A DNA stretch of 51,909 nucleotides from Planctomycetota bacterium (GCA_020848275.1 JADLAK010000038.1:1-51909); one strand, 5' to 3'; positions 1-8,441 are shown, counted from the stretch's first letter. The notes: generated by a model from the sequence alone, not told the origin. Numbers and translations: made by a program.

Positions 1-110
1 GAGGTTTTCTGGCGCGCAAGGGCGACGGCGACCCGGGCTGGATGAACATCTGGCGCGGCTTCAACGATCTCAAAGGCCGCATCGAAACCGCCGAGACCCT
101 CCTGGCATGA
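1..110 (+). CDS. C-terminal end of an IS4/Tn5-type transposase (partial)
   Basis: The gene runs in from outside the window and stops with TGA at 108-110. The visible 35 residues (GFLARKGDGDPGW, then a WRGFNDL segment) resemble the C-terminal end of IS4-family transposases, where a GFL-R--DG-PG-----WRG pattern closes the protein. I recognise this from the family pattern only. The catalytic DDE residues would lie upstream of the window, so it cannot be judged whether the element is intact. No terminal inverted repeat of an IS is obvious before the RAYT unit that starts at about 126. Confidence 0.55.
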   Translation, partial: GFLARKGDGDPGWMNIWRGFNDLKGRIETAETLLA

Positions 111-125
111 TGTGTGTAAAGACAA

Positions 126-181
126 GGGCGTAAGCCATGGGTCGGCAAGGCAGAGCCGAGAAGCCCCAACGGGGCGACAGA
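126..181. repeat. Left composite inverted block of the RAYT unit
   Basis: Two short blocks occur here and again, inverted, on the other side of the transposase gene. Block 1 is GGGCGTAAGCCATGGGT at 126-142. Block 2 is a small hairpin, GCCCCAACGGGGCGACAG, at 163-180. Block 2 ends 3 bases before the transposase stop codon. This is the usual arrangement of REP sequences around a RAYT gene. Confidence 0.75.
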
Positions 182-183
182 AC

Positions 184-636
184 TCAACCGAGCAAATACT
201 TTTCATCAAACGGAATCTTATGAAGGAGGGCTAACTTCCTGATCTCCTCCTCGTATGTCATCTTTTCGTGGTGTTGCTTCTGATTCGCGATGTACGCCAG
301 CACCGTGTCGAGCTTTGACTCACTGACCGAAAACGCGCCATAACCGGTCTGCCATGCGAATCGGTTGGGCAACATCTTTTGGTTGTTTACCCACTTCGAA
401 GCGTTGGCCTTCAATTTGCCGATGAAGTCGGCGAGAGAACGTGTCGAGGGCAAGACGAACGCGACATGGATATGATTGTCGATACCACCGATGGCCAACG
501 CGACCGAATCAAGATTTTCGACGATGCCACCCACATACTGATGCAAGCGCCCTTGCCATTCTTCGGCAATGACCGGCGAGCGATCCTTGGTGCTGAAGAC
601 CCCATGCACCAAAACTCGTGTCAGGCTGTGCGCCAT
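184..636 (-). CDS. REP-associated tyrosine transposase (RAYT, IS200-like)
   Basis: A 150-residue single-stranded-DNA transposase of the Y1/HUH family. The HUH motif is seen as NHIHVA and the likely catalytic tyrosine lies in LAYIANQKQHH, followed by the usual QKQHH-type helix. The N terminus (MAHSLTRVLVHGVFSTKDR) is typical of the family. I chose the ATG at 636 because residues upstream of it are encoded by the flanking REP block; the upstream ATGs at 684 and 678/675 only read through the repeat. The AGGGG of REP block 2 lies just ahead of this ATG and may serve as the ribosome binding site, which would put the start inside the hairpin. The length is normal and no frameshift is seen, so the gene is probably functional. 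RAYTs are thought to mobilise or maintain REP sequences. Confidence 0.9.
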   Translation of the reverse strand: MAHSLTRVLVHGVFSTKDRSPVIAEEWQGRLHQYVGGIVENLDSVALAIGGIDNHIHVAFVLPSTRSLADFIGKLKANASKWVNNQKMLPNRFAWQTGYGAFSVSESKLDTVLAYIANQKQHHEKMTYEEEIRKLALLHKIPFDEKYLLG

Positions 637-637
637 G

Positions 638-699
638 TCTGTCGCCCCTTTGGGGCTTTGATAATACGTGGCCATCATACCCATGGCTTACGCCATGGG
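638..699. repeat. Right composite inverted block of the RAYT unit
   Basis: Inverted counterpart of the left block. Block 2 is at 638-658 (minus-strand GCCCCAAAGGGGCGACAG). Block 1 is at 679-699, here a perfect hairpin, CCCATGGCTTACGCCATGGG at 680-699. The block 2 hairpin differs from its left partner only in the loop (AAC/AAA), so the stem is conserved. The whole unit 126-699 looks like a REP-RAYT cassette. Confidence 0.75.
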
Positions 700-1213
700 C
701 TCAAATCTGACGCGCCTTTGGCGCTAAAAACGTTGCCACGCTTGCCAGATTGTTCACCACAATACTCTATTGTATCGAGGCCGTGGGTCGCGAATCGTCG
801 TCGTGCGACGCGTGAGGAATCAACCTGTTCGGTCCTGTACGCGCTTGCCGCTTCAAGCCGCAGGTGGTCGAAAACCGCATTGAAGTGCGCTCCCGCGCAT
901 TTGAAATCTACGACGATCCCTGAACCTTTGCGCTGGAGTTTGAGGTTGCCGACGTTATTGGCCAGCCAGCCGTCGAGCAGAAGCTTCTGAACTCCGATTC
1001 CTATCAAACGAAGCTGGACCCTTTTGCTTTGGGAGTCTTTCCACTTCTTAGGTGGATCGGTCGGATACTCCTTCAGGTCGAATCGGAACAGGACCGTCGG
1101 GCCATCTTGCTGAAGCTGAATCTCAAATAGCCGAACGCCATCCAGCGACGGAGGGTCCCCTGGAACAATTTCCTCAGAAAGGCGACATTGTCGACAAGGT
1201 CGAGCCAGGTCAT
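675..1213 (-). pseudogene. Imm50-family immunity protein gene, frameshifted
   Basis: Reading from ATG 1213 gives MTWLDLVDNVAFLRKLFQG, then the frame is lost at a run of four Gs (minus strand, 1157-1160). One extra base there would continue into DPPSLDGVRLFEIQLQQDG, then FDLKEYPTDPPKKW, an IGIGVQKLLLDGW segment and FNAVFDHLRLEAASAY. The PPKKW and L-L-GW features and the overall order match polymorphic-toxin immunity proteins of the Imm50 family. The start is well placed: a GGAG ribosome binding site overlaps the stop codon of the upstream ABC gene, 5 bases away. The last 50 or so codons are not Imm50-like and run into the RAYT repeat, with a stop at 675-677. No cognate toxin is visible. Either a true one-base deletion or a sequencing/assembly error in the G run would explain it. 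Confidence 0.7.
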
Positions 1214-1218
1214 GTTTG

Positions 1219-3264
1219 TTACTCCGCGACGTCCAGGCCGTCGGGGTTGGTGATCTTCACGACCTCGACCGTGCCCGCGTCGGCAGCGGCAACCGCGCGG
1301 CGGCGGCGCGAACTTCCCTTGTTTTCCATGCCAACGAAGCGCGTTCCGCCCGCTTTGGGCGTGCGCTCCATCGCCGAATACTGAAGCTGGTACAGGCGAT
1401 AATAGATGCCGCGCAGCGCCAGCAGTTGCTGGTGGTTGCCGCTCTCGGCGAGCTTGCCCTTGTGCATCACCAAAATGTTGTCGGCGCGCTGGATGGTGCT
1501 CAGGCGGTGGGCGATGATGATGCTGGTGCGGCCCTTGGTCAATTTGATCAGGGCCGACTGGATCATCTCCTCGGTATGGGTATCGATGCTGCTGGTGGCC
1601 TCGTCCAGGATGAGAATAGACGGGTTGAACACCAGCGCGCGCGCGAAGCTCAGCAGTTGCCGTTCGCCCGCGCTGAAGGTCTTGCCGCCTTCCTCGACCT
1701 TCGCGTTGTACTTACCTTCCAGCCGATTGATGAACTTGTCGGCCCCGACGTATTCGCACGCGGCTTTTACTTGCTCATGCGTGATCGATTCCTCGCCCAG
1801 CCGCAAGTTGTCGAGAATACTGCCCGCGAACAAAAACACGTCCTGGTGCACGACAGCGATGTTGCGGCGCAGGCCCTTGAGCAGGTATTCGCGCACGTCT
1901 TTGCCATCGACGGTCACGCGGCCGGCGTTCACGTCATAGAAGCGGCAGATCAAATTGATGATGGTGGTCTTGCCCGCGCCGGTGTGCCCGACGATCGCAA
2001 CGGTCTGGCCGGGCTTCACGGCGAAATCGACGCCACGCAGGATCGGCTCGTCGGGCTTGTAACGGAACTCGACGTTTTCGAACGCCACGGCGCCGCTAAA
2101 ACGCGAAGACATGACCGCGCCGGGCTGGTCGACGACGTCCGGTTTTTCGTCGAGGATGGTGAAAATGCGTTCGGCCGCCGTCATGGCGCCCACGACGATG
2201 TCGAACTTTTCCGTGATGTCTCGAATCGGCGTAAAGAACAACTCGGCGTATTGCAGGTACGTCACCAGCACGCCGACGGAAATAGCGCCTGCAGCCGCCA
2301 TCTCAAGGCGCGTCATCGGGATGCCGCGAACAACCGCGTCGCCGCAGAACCAGAGCACCAGGCCGATGCCCGCGGCCGAAAGCGTCGTCGCAATCGGGCG
2401 GAAAATTGCCCAGGCGCGGCGCTGGGTGAGGAAGTGGCGCTGGAAATCGCCGCCGATTTCATCGTAGCCGCGCTGGTTGCGCGCTTCTTTGTGGAAGAGC
2501 TGCACGACGCGCACCCCCGACATGGTTTCAGCCATGAACGAATTGAGGCGGCTCTGGGCCTTGTACCACTTGCGATAAGCGCCGCGTGAATGATGACGGA
2601 AGACCAGCGTCGCGACGATCATGAAGGGGATCACGCTCAGCACGATCAACGCGAGGTTCACGTCGATCAGCACCAGCATCACGATGATACCGGCCAGCAT
2701 CGCGACGTCTTTCACCAATGTCACGACCGCGACGCTGAACATTTGTTCCATGCTGCCGACGTCGTAGGCCGTGCGGTTGACGAGACGGCCGACGGGATTG
2801 CGGTGGAAGAACGACAGCGAAAGCGAATGGATGTGCGTGAAGAGCTCGAGCCGGATGTCGTAGAGCACGCGCTGGCCCAGGCCCGTGAGCAAGTATCCGT
2901 TGGCCCAGTCGACGAAAAAGCTGCAGAACCGCAGCACCAGAAACAGCAGGCCGAACATCACCAGCTTTTGCGAGGCAGGCAGCGCGCGAACGGCATCAGC
3001 GCCGCCTGTAAAGGGACCCGCGAGATTCGCAATCACGTTACCGGGCAGGCTGATGCCGGTCTTGAACACAAGATCGACCATTGCGCCAACCAGCAACGGC
3101 GGGGCGATTGCGAAGCCAGCGGAGACCGTCACCATGAAGACGGCCACGCCGACGCGCCGCCAATAACGCACGGCGTACTTCAGCATGCGGCGCAGAAGCA
3201 CCGGATCAAAGACGTTGGTCTTTATCCGTTCGTCGAGTAAATCGTCTTCGAAGTCGTCGCTCAT
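1219..3264 (-). CDS. ABC exporter half-transporter, catalytically competent subunit (MdlB/BmrD-like)
   Basis: A 681-residue fused permease-ATPase. An N-terminal six-helix exporter domain (about residues 30-360) is followed by a nucleotide-binding domain with Walker A GHTGAGKT at 426-433, signature FSAGE at 530-534, Walker B LILDE with the catalytic Glu at 555, and a switch His in AHRLST. The signature deviates from LSGGQ. In heterodimeric exporters one ATP site is degenerate, made of one partner's faulty Walker B and the other's altered signature. This protein supplies the altered signature while its neighbour at 3378 supplies the Asp-for-Glu Walker B, so the two should form one exporter. The C-terminal tail after about 600 is basic and unusual. 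It lies downstream of its partner on the same strand, with a hairpin between them. Substrate unknown (lipid, peptide or drug). Confidence 0.9.
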   Translation of the reverse strand: MSDDFEDDLLDERIKTNVFDPVLLRRMLKYAVRYWRRVGVAVFMVTVSAGFAIAPPLLVGAMVDLVFKTGISLPGNVIANLAGPFTGGADAVRALPASQKLVMFGLLFLVLRFCSFFVDWANGYLLTGLGQRVLYDIRLELFTHIHSLSLSFFHRNPVGRLVNRTAYDVGSMEQMFSVAVVTLVKDVAMLAGIIVMLVLIDVNLALIVLSVIPFMIVATLVFRHHSRGAYRKWYKAQSRLNSFMAETMSGVRVVQLFHKEARNQRGYDEIGGDFQRHFLTQRRAWAIFRPIATTLSAAGIGLVLWFCGDAVVRGIPMTRLEMAAAGAISVGVLVTYLQYAELFFTPIRDITEKFDIVVGAMTAAERIFTILDEKPDVVDQPGAVMSSRFSGAVAFENVEFRYKPDEPILRGVDFAVKPGQTVAIVGHTGAGKTTIINLICRFYDVNAGRVTVDGKDVREYLLKGLRRNIAVVHQDVFLFAGSILDNLRLGEESITHEQVKAACEYVGADKFINRLEGKYNAKVEEGGKTFSAGERQLLSFARALVFNPSILILDEATSSIDTHTEEMIQSALIKLTKGRTSIIIAHRLSTIQRADNILVMHKGKLAESGNHQQLLALRGIYYRLYQLQYSAMERTPKAGGTRFVGMENKGSSRRRRAVAAADAGTVEVVKITNPDGLDVAE

Positions 3265-3309
3265 CGTGTACTCGGTGTACTCTGCTGAAATTCTTATTTT
3301 TCGCTGCGT

Positions 3310-3375
3310 GGTATCGGGTATCGGGTTTCAGGTATCCGGTTTTGACCCGCTACCTAACACCCGACACCTGATACC
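3310..3375. repeat. Word-repeat hairpin, GGTATCGG family
   Basis: Left arm 3310-3339 is made of GGTATC/GGGTTTC-type words. Right arm 3350-3375 is its imperfect reverse complement. The right arm ends 2 bases before the stop codon of the upstream exporter gene (CTA at 3378-3380). There is no T tract, so it is not a classical terminator. The same words recur at 17427 and 34268. Confidence 0.85.
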
Positions 3376-3377
3376 GC

Positions 3378-5285
3378 CTAGGAAGCGGATAACTCTGCCT
3401 CGAGTTGCTGCTTCTTGTGCAACTCGGCGTAGTAGCCGCCTTTGTCGAGCAATTCGCTGTGCGTGCCGCGCTCGACTACCCGCCCGTCGTTCAAGACCAC
3501 AATCTCGTCGGCGTGCTCAACGGTGCTGATGCGGTGGCTGACAATCAGCGTGGTGCACTCCTTCATCACTTCCTTCAACCCCGCCAGGATCGCCTCTTCG
3601 GTCTGCGTGTCTACGGCCGACAGGCAGTCATCGAGCAGCAAAATCGCCGGTTTGCGCGCAATCGCGCGGGCGATCGCCACGCGCTGCTTCTGTCCGCCCG
3701 ACAGGTTCACGCCTTTTTCGCCCAGCATCGTTTCGTATTGCTTGGGGAACGCGACAATATCCGGGTCAACCTGCGCGATCTTCGCGCACTGCTTGAGCCA
3801 TTGTGGGTCCGGGTTGTCGCCGCCGGGGCCTAGCGCCAGGTTCTGCAAAATCGTCTCGCTGAACAAAAACGTTTCCTGCGGCACGGCGCCGATCTGCGTG
3901 CGCAGCACGTCCAGTTTGATCTCGCGAACATCGACGCCATCGAGAAAGACGCTTCCGGCGGGCGGGTCATACAGGCGTGGGATTAAATTCAGCAGCGAGG
4001 TCTTGCCGCTGCCGACAGGCCCGACAATCGCCAGCGTTTTCCCCGGCTGCACCGTGATGCTTACGTCGGCCAACGCGGGCTTGGCGTCGGGATAAAACCG
4101 GAACGTCAGATTGCGGATTTCGATGCCGCCCCCCAACTTCTCGACGGGCGCAGGTTTTTCGGCGTCGGTGATTTCCACCTTCGCGTCGAGAACTTCCTCG
4201 ATGCGCTGCACTGAAATATGCGCGCGCTGGTAGAGCGAAATCACCCAGCCCAGGCCGACCATCGGGCCCGACAACCTGATCAAATACGAAAAGAACGCCA
4301 CAAAGCCGCCGACGGTAATCGCGCCGGAATCGCGGATCGCCGCCGCAATCTCGACCGACGACGCGCCCGCGGCGGCCATCTTTTCGCGCATATCCATGCC
4401 CTGCAGCACCAGCGAGCCGCCGTAAATCACCACCACCATGTCCGCCAGCGCCAGCATCAGCACCAGCAGCGGCTGCTGCAACGCCTGGATGCGCGCCAGG
4501 CTCAGCGCCTTGGTTTTGTACAGCGACGCCATGCGCGCAAATGTCTTGATCTCGTTCTCTTCCTGCGCAAACGACTTGATCACCTTGGCGCCGGCGAAAC
4601 TTTCGCGCGCCTTCTCGGCCACGATGCCAAGCTGGTCCTGCACGTCCTCGTAGCGCATCTCGATGCGGTTGGCCAGCCGGCTGACGATGAACGGGATCAG
4701 CGGCAGCGTGCACAGGCTCACCAAGAGCAGCCGCCACGAGATATCGGCCATGTAGATCGGCACCATCGTGAAATAGAACAGCGTGTCCAGCCCGATCAGC
4801 ACACCGACCCAGAAGAACTCGCGCGCGGCGTTGGTGTCCGCCGTCGCCAGCGTCATCAGGTCGCCGGCCTTCACCTTGTCGTGATAACGCGCCGACAACT
4901 TCTGCACGTGGCCGAAGAATTTGCCGCGCAGGTTATGCGTGAGGTCCACCGCCGCACGGCTGTAGTAAAGGGAGAAGAAATAGCGGCACACGCCCGTGAG
5001 CGCGACGGCAAGCACATAGAGCACGAAATACACCCACATGCCGTGCATGAAGCCGTGGTCGCCAAACCAGTGTGAGGGCAAGAAACGCAGCGTCGGCACG
5101 CTTGCGGCCGCGGCCAAATCGCCGCCGTCGCGGGACATCGCCTCGAGGTGGTCGATGGTCCAGCGCACGATTTGCGGCGTGAAGGTATCGAGGATATCCG
5201 TGAAAAACAGCGCCACCGTGCCGATCAGGTAGGGACGCCAGTAGGGCTTGCAGTATCCGAGAAGATGAAAAAGGTTCCTGATCAC
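3378..5285 (-). CDS. ABC exporter half-transporter, degenerate-site subunit (MdlA/BmrC-like)
   Basis: A 635-residue permease-ATPase fusion. Membrane helices lie at about residues 20-345. Walker A is GPVGSGKT at 422-429, the signature is a canonical LSGGQ at 528-532, and Walker B ends in LLLDD, with Asp553 where the catalytic Glu should be. MdlA-type subunits characteristically carry this Asp (LDD-LSAVD pattern). Together with the partner at 1219 this predicts one consensus and one degenerate ATP site. The start at 5285 gives MIRNLFHLLGYCKPYWRPYL, a normal cytoplasmic elbow helix. It is the first gene of a minus-strand run, exporter A, exporter B, then the Imm50 relic. Both neighbours are separated by word-repeat hairpins. 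Confidence 0.9.
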   Translation of the reverse strand: MIRNLFHLLGYCKPYWRPYLIGTVALFFTDILDTFTPQIVRWTIDHLEAMSRDGGDLAAAASVPTLRFLPSHWFGDHGFMHGMWVYFVLYVLAVALTGVCRYFFSLYYSRAAVDLTHNLRGKFFGHVQKLSARYHDKVKAGDLMTLATADTNAAREFFWVGVLIGLDTLFYFTMVPIYMADISWRLLLVSLCTLPLIPFIVSRLANRIEMRYEDVQDQLGIVAEKARESFAGAKVIKSFAQEENEIKTFARMASLYKTKALSLARIQALQQPLLVLMLALADMVVVIYGGSLVLQGMDMREKMAAAGASSVEIAAAIRDSGAITVGGFVAFFSYLIRLSGPMVGLGWVISLYQRAHISVQRIEEVLDAKVEITDAEKPAPVEKLGGGIEIRNLTFRFYPDAKPALADVSITVQPGKTLAIVGPVGSGKTSLLNLIPRLYDPPAGSVFLDGVDVREIKLDVLRTQIGAVPQETFLFSETILQNLALGPGGDNPDPQWLKQCAKIAQVDPDIVAFPKQYETMLGEKGVNLSGGQKQRVAIARAIARKPAILLLDDCLSAVDTQTEEAILAGLKEVMKECTTLIVSHRISTVEHADEIVVLNDGRVVERGTHSELLDKGGYYAELHKKQQLEAELSAS

Positions 5286-5355
5286 GTTGTTCGAAACCGG
5301 GGAGTTGTGCCCGGGAGCGAGGGGGCCATTGTGACGGCGTGCGGCGGCGCGTCAA

Positions 5356-5429
5356 CAGGTTCAGGTGCAGGTTCAGGTTCAGGTGCCGAGTCGGGCGGCC
5401 GTTCTGAACCTGAACCCGCACCTGAACCC
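5356..5429. repeat. Word-repeat hairpin, CAGGTT family
   Basis: Left arm 5356-5385 is a near-perfect tandem array of CAGGTT/CAGGTG. Right arm 5404-5429 is the reverse complement (CTGAAC words). It ends 4 bases from the stop codon of the CDF gene. Two further copies of this family lie at 8373 and 16547. Confidence 0.9.
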
Positions 5430-5433
5430 GTCG

Positions 5434-6447
5434 TCAGTCGCTTTCGAGATCGATGTACTTGAGCTGGGGGAATTCCCTGCGCAGGCTGTCTTCGATGCGG
5501 TTGATCTCGGCGCCGTGGGCCTGCATCAGCTTTTCGCCGAATTCGCGGGTAAAGGCGGCGCGGGCCTCGGGTGTAGTCAGCTTGGTTTGCTGTTCCTCGA
5601 CCCAGCCAGTCAGCGCGTCGGCCAGCACCGCGCCGTTGAAGTCGACCTCGGCCTTCAGCTTGTAGATGTCGGCGCCGACAACGCGCGACTGGACGGCGTG
5701 GACTTTCTCGACCGTCGGCTGCTTCTGTATCCACGCAATCATCTGCAACTCGACGTCTTGCGGAATCGACTTGCCCAGTAGCAGCGCGCGATTTTTCATC
5801 GCCAGCCAGATCGCCACCCAACCCAGCAGCAGGCCGATGCAGATCGATCCCAGCGCGTCGAACACCGGGCTGTGCGTGACCATCGACAGGATGATGCCGA
5901 TCAGCGCGATCACAACGCCGATACAGGCTACGCTGTCCTCGAACAACACCGCCAGGATCGTCGGGTCACTGGAGGTGCGCAGGAACTCAAAGAAACCCTT
6001 GTTGCCTTTCTGCGCCTTGACCGCCTGCACGGCTTTGAGCAGCACAAAGCCGTCCATGCAAAACCCAAGGCCCAGAACGGCGAAATCGAGCCAGCCGATC
6101 TTCAATTCGTGGTGCTGATGTTCAACAAAGTGCTCATACAGGCTGTGTGCGCCGTGATAGACCGTGACGCCGCAACCGAGGATGAAGATGCCTGCGGCGC
6201 TCATCAGGGCGTAAAGGAAGCGCTCGTAGCCAAAGCCATAGTGGAACTTCGTGTTGGCGGGCTGTTCGCTTTTCTTGATGCCCAAAAACAGCAGGAACTG
6301 GTTGCCTGCGTCGGCCAGGGTGTGGATGGCCTCCGACAGCATCGAGCCCGAGCCCGAGAACGCAAACGCGACGAATTTGAACACTGACAGCAGGCAATTG
6401 CAGATCAGCGCGGTGAAGACAGCGGATTTCGAGGAAGCGTCGGCCAT
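5434..6447 (-). CDS. Cation diffusion facilitator family transporter
   Basis: A 337-residue inner-membrane protein exchanging divalent metal (probably Zn or a related cation) for protons. Hallmarks are the HTLADAGNQ segment in the second helix and FEDSVACIG in the fifth, which carry the His/Asp and Glu/Asp metal-site positions. The region between them (KFHYGFGYERF) resembles the ZnT9-like branch more than the classical FieF/CzcD branch. A soluble C-terminal domain follows. I chose ATG 6447 (MADASSKSAV); ATG 6459 (MPRV) is possible. The open frame continues upstream to 6813 only because the CACGAAG hairpin happens to lack stops. It is divergent from gltX. Confidence 0.85.
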   Translation of the reverse strand: MADASSKSAVFTALICNCLLSVFKFVAFAFSGSGSMLSEAIHTLADAGNQFLLFLGIKKSEQPANTKFHYGFGYERFLYALMSAAGIFILGCGVTVYHGAHSLYEHFVEHQHHELKIGWLDFAVLGLGFCMDGFVLLKAVQAVKAQKGNKGFFEFLRTSSDPTILAVLFEDSVACIGVVIALIGIILSMVTHSPVFDALGSICIGLLLGWVAIWLAMKNRALLLGKSIPQDVELQMIAWIQKQPTVEKVHAVQSRVVGADIYKLKAEVDFNGAVLADALTGWVEEQQTKLTTPEARAAFTREFGEKLMQAHGAEINRIEDSLRREFPQLKYIDLESD

Positions 6448-6555
6448 GACGCGCGGCATTCTGGCGACGGCGATGTCGAACGCCAAGCCATAACTGCGAC
6501 CACGAGGCAAAACAATCTTACCAAAGGCGCGAAGGCGCAACGAACGCAACTGCTT

Positions 6556-6656
6556 TTCACGAAGACACGAAGAAAGGCAACGGCCAAGGCCACGAAGAAA
6601 AGCATTCGCAGTTCTTCGTGAACTTTGTTTCTGCTTTTCCTTCGTGCCTTCGTGAA
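6556..6656. repeat. Word-repeat hairpin, CACGAAG family, in the CDF-gltX divergent gap
   Basis: Outer arms are 6556-6580 (TTCACGAAGACACGAAG words) and 6639-6656 (CCTTCGTGCCTTCGTGAA). An inner pair, CACGAAGAA at 6591 and TTCTTCGTG at 6612, makes a second stem. The rest of the 320-base gap 6448-6767 holds a fragment ending in ATCGGCGGTTA (6684-6708) that is shared with 20681-20703, and no further gene. Here the hairpin sits between two start codons, so it cannot be a terminator. Confidence 0.85.
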
Positions 6657-6767
6657 TGCCTTTTGCTTTTGCCGTTGTCGGCGTGCATCTGTTTTTATCG
6701 GCGGTTAAATTGGCGGTTGCCCGTCGCAGTTCTTGGCGGTTTGGGGTTTTGGCGGTAGAAGGACGGC

Positions 6768-8369
6768 ATGACAGACTTTTCCGGACCCGCGCGCACGCGC
6801 ATCGCACCCTCACCCACCGGCGACCCGCACGTCGGCACCGCCTACATGTCGCTGTTTGACCGCGTAATCGCCGATAAAACCGGCGGGCAATTCATCCTGC
6901 GCATCGAGGACACCGATCGCACGCGTTACGTAGCCGATTCCGAAAAACAGATTTTCGAATCCCTGCGCTGGCTCGGTCTAAATTTCGACGAAGGCCCCGA
7001 CGTGGGCGGCTCCAAGGGCCCCTACCGCCAGAGCGAGCGCCTGCCGATGTACCACAAGGCCGCCGAGCAACTGGTTAAAGAAGGAAAGGCCTACAAGTGC
7101 TTCTGCACCGAGGACCGCCTTGAGACCCTGCGAAAGGTCCAGCAGGCCGAGAAAGCCAAGCACCAGGGCTATGACGGCCTGTGCCGCAGCCTCACGCCCG
7201 CGCAAGTCGCCGAAAACGAAAAGGCCGGCAAGAAGTGCGTCGTGCGTTTTAAGATGCCGCGCGAGGGCGAAATCCACGTCGAGGACCGCTTCCGCGGCAC
7301 GCTGAAATTCCTCGCCGCCGAGCAACAGGACACGGTACTGCTGAAATCCGACGGCTTCCCGACCTACCACCTGGCGATGGTCGTCGACGACACGCACATG
7401 GGCATCACGCACGTAATCCGCGCCGAGGAATGGCTGCCGTCTTTCCCGCTTCACCATGAACTCTACAAGGCCGTGGGCGCCAAGCCGCCGATGTTCGCGC
7501 ACATGCCGCTGCTGCGCAACAAGGACAAGAGCAAGATCAGCAAGCGAAAGAACCCAACCAGCCTTCTCTGGTATCGCGACGCGGGCTTTTTACCCGAGGC
7601 GATGATCAACTTCCTCGCAATGATGGGCTTTTCCATGCCCGGTGAGAAAGAGATTTTCACCTATCAGGAATTCCTGGCCGAATTCTCGCTCGACCGCGTC
7701 AACCTCGGCGGCCCCGTGTTCAACGTGGAAAAGCTGCATTGGCTCAACGGCGAATACATCCGCCGCCTCAAGCCCGAGGAACTCGAAAAACGCCTCGTGA
7801 ACCACGCGAAACTCTTAATGGGCCGCGAACGCGAATTTCTCGACATCCCCGAGGAAAACCTGCCCAAGGAAACCTTCCTCAAGGAATTCGAGAAGAAGCG
7901 CCTGCGCTGGTCTCGCACGCTTGCGAGTCTCGCGCCCACATTGATGACCGCCTACGAGGTCAACCCGAAGCTGCTGCTGCCGATCATCCCGCTGATCCAG
8001 GAGCGCATGCACACGCTGTGCGAAGCCGCCGATTACATCCCGATGTTTTTTACCAACGAGTTCAAGTACGCCAAAGACGACTTCATCCCCAAGAAGAGCA
8101 CCATCGAGGCCGCCAAGAAATCGCTCACTGAAATGCGCGCGATGCTGGCCGATTTCGACTTCAACGACCCCGACGCCAAGCAGGCGCTGGACATGCGCGG
8201 CCGCGATAAAGCCGAGGAACTTGGCGTCAAGGTCGGCGACTTCTTCTCGCCCGTGCGCATCGCCGTAACCGGCAGCAAAGTCAGCCCGCCGCTGATTGAG
8301 TCGATGCTCGTGCTGGGCCAGGACGAAGTCCTCAAACGCATCGACAACGCAATCAAGTTCCTGGGTTAA
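6768..8369 (+). CDS. gltX: Glutamyl-tRNA synthetase
   Basis: A 533-residue class I synthetase that charges tRNA-Glu, and possibly tRNA-Gln. The N terminus carries the signature PSPTGDPHVGT with the HIGH-type motif HVGT at 21-24. The KMSKS-type loop is KISKR at 256-260. The catalytic domain includes RIEDTDRTR, which contacts glutamate, and an EEWLPSFPLHHELY segment. A C-terminal anticodon-binding helical domain follows. The length is slightly above the usual 470-500. It starts at the only good ATG of the conserved N terminus. A CAGGTT hairpin starts 3 bases after its stop codon. Confidence 0.97.
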   Translation: MTDFSGPARTRIAPSPTGDPHVGTAYMSLFDRVIADKTGGQFILRIEDTDRTRYVADSEKQIFESLRWLGLNFDEGPDVGGSKGPYRQSERLPMYHKAAEQLVKEGKAYKCFCTEDRLETLRKVQQAEKAKHQGYDGLCRSLTPAQVAENEKAGKKCVVRFKMPREGEIHVEDRFRGTLKFLAAEQQDTVLLKSDGFPTYHLAMVVDDTHMGITHVIRAEEWLPSFPLHHELYKAVGAKPPMFAHMPLLRNKDKSKISKRKNPTSLLWYRDAGFLPEAMINFLAMMGFSMPGEKEIFTYQEFLAEFSLDRVNLGGPVFNVEKLHWLNGEYIRRLKPEELEKRLVNHAKLLMGREREFLDIPEENLPKETFLKEFEKKRLRWSRTLASLAPTLMTAYEVNPKLLLPIIPLIQERMHTLCEAADYIPMFFTNEFKYAKDDFIPKKSTIEAAKKSLTEMRAMLADFDFNDPDAKQALDMRGRDKAEELGVKVGDFFSPVRIAVTGSKVSPPLIESMLVLGQDEVLKRIDNAIKFLG

Positions 8370-8372
8370 AGA

Positions 8373-8441
8373 CAGGTTCAGGTTCAGGTGCAGGTTCAGA
8401 AAAGCCCCGTTGTTCTGAACCTGAACCTAGACCTGAACCTG
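8373..8441. repeat. Word-repeat hairpin, CAGGTT family
   Basis: Left arm 8373-8399 and right arm 8415-8441 are perfect or near-perfect reverse complements built from CAGGTT/CAGGTG words. The loop is 15 bases. It begins 3 bases after the gltX stop and ends 21 bases before the next ATG. Confidence 0.9.

Noticed and set aside
379..990. Plus-strand open frame across the RAYT gene and Imm50 relic
   Set aside because: It crosses the REP blocks and two genes on the other strand and has no protein-like pattern.
675..1007. A separate 110-residue gene starting at TTG 1007
   Set aside because: It is the C-terminal part of the frameshifted Imm50-like gene; upstream codons in the same frame to 1157 are equally Imm50-like and there is no ribosome binding site at 1007.
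1..1213. A complete polymorphic-toxin locus
   Set aside because: Only an immunity-like relic is visible. No toxin domain or toxin-delivery protein is in the window.
1216..2589. Long open frames antisense to the ABC exporter and to other large genes (such as 10449-12209 and 37901-39646)
   Set aside because: They lie opposite strongly conserved coding sequence, show Arg/His/Ala-rich composition typical of the complementary strand of GC-rich genes, and have no recognisable domain.
5356..5429. CRISPR array or simple microsatellite as an explanation for the word repeats
   Set aside because: Units are 6-11 bases without spacers, imperfect, and arranged as inverted arms with a loop. CRISPR repeats are 24-40 bases with unique spacers, and a microsatellite would not be inverted.
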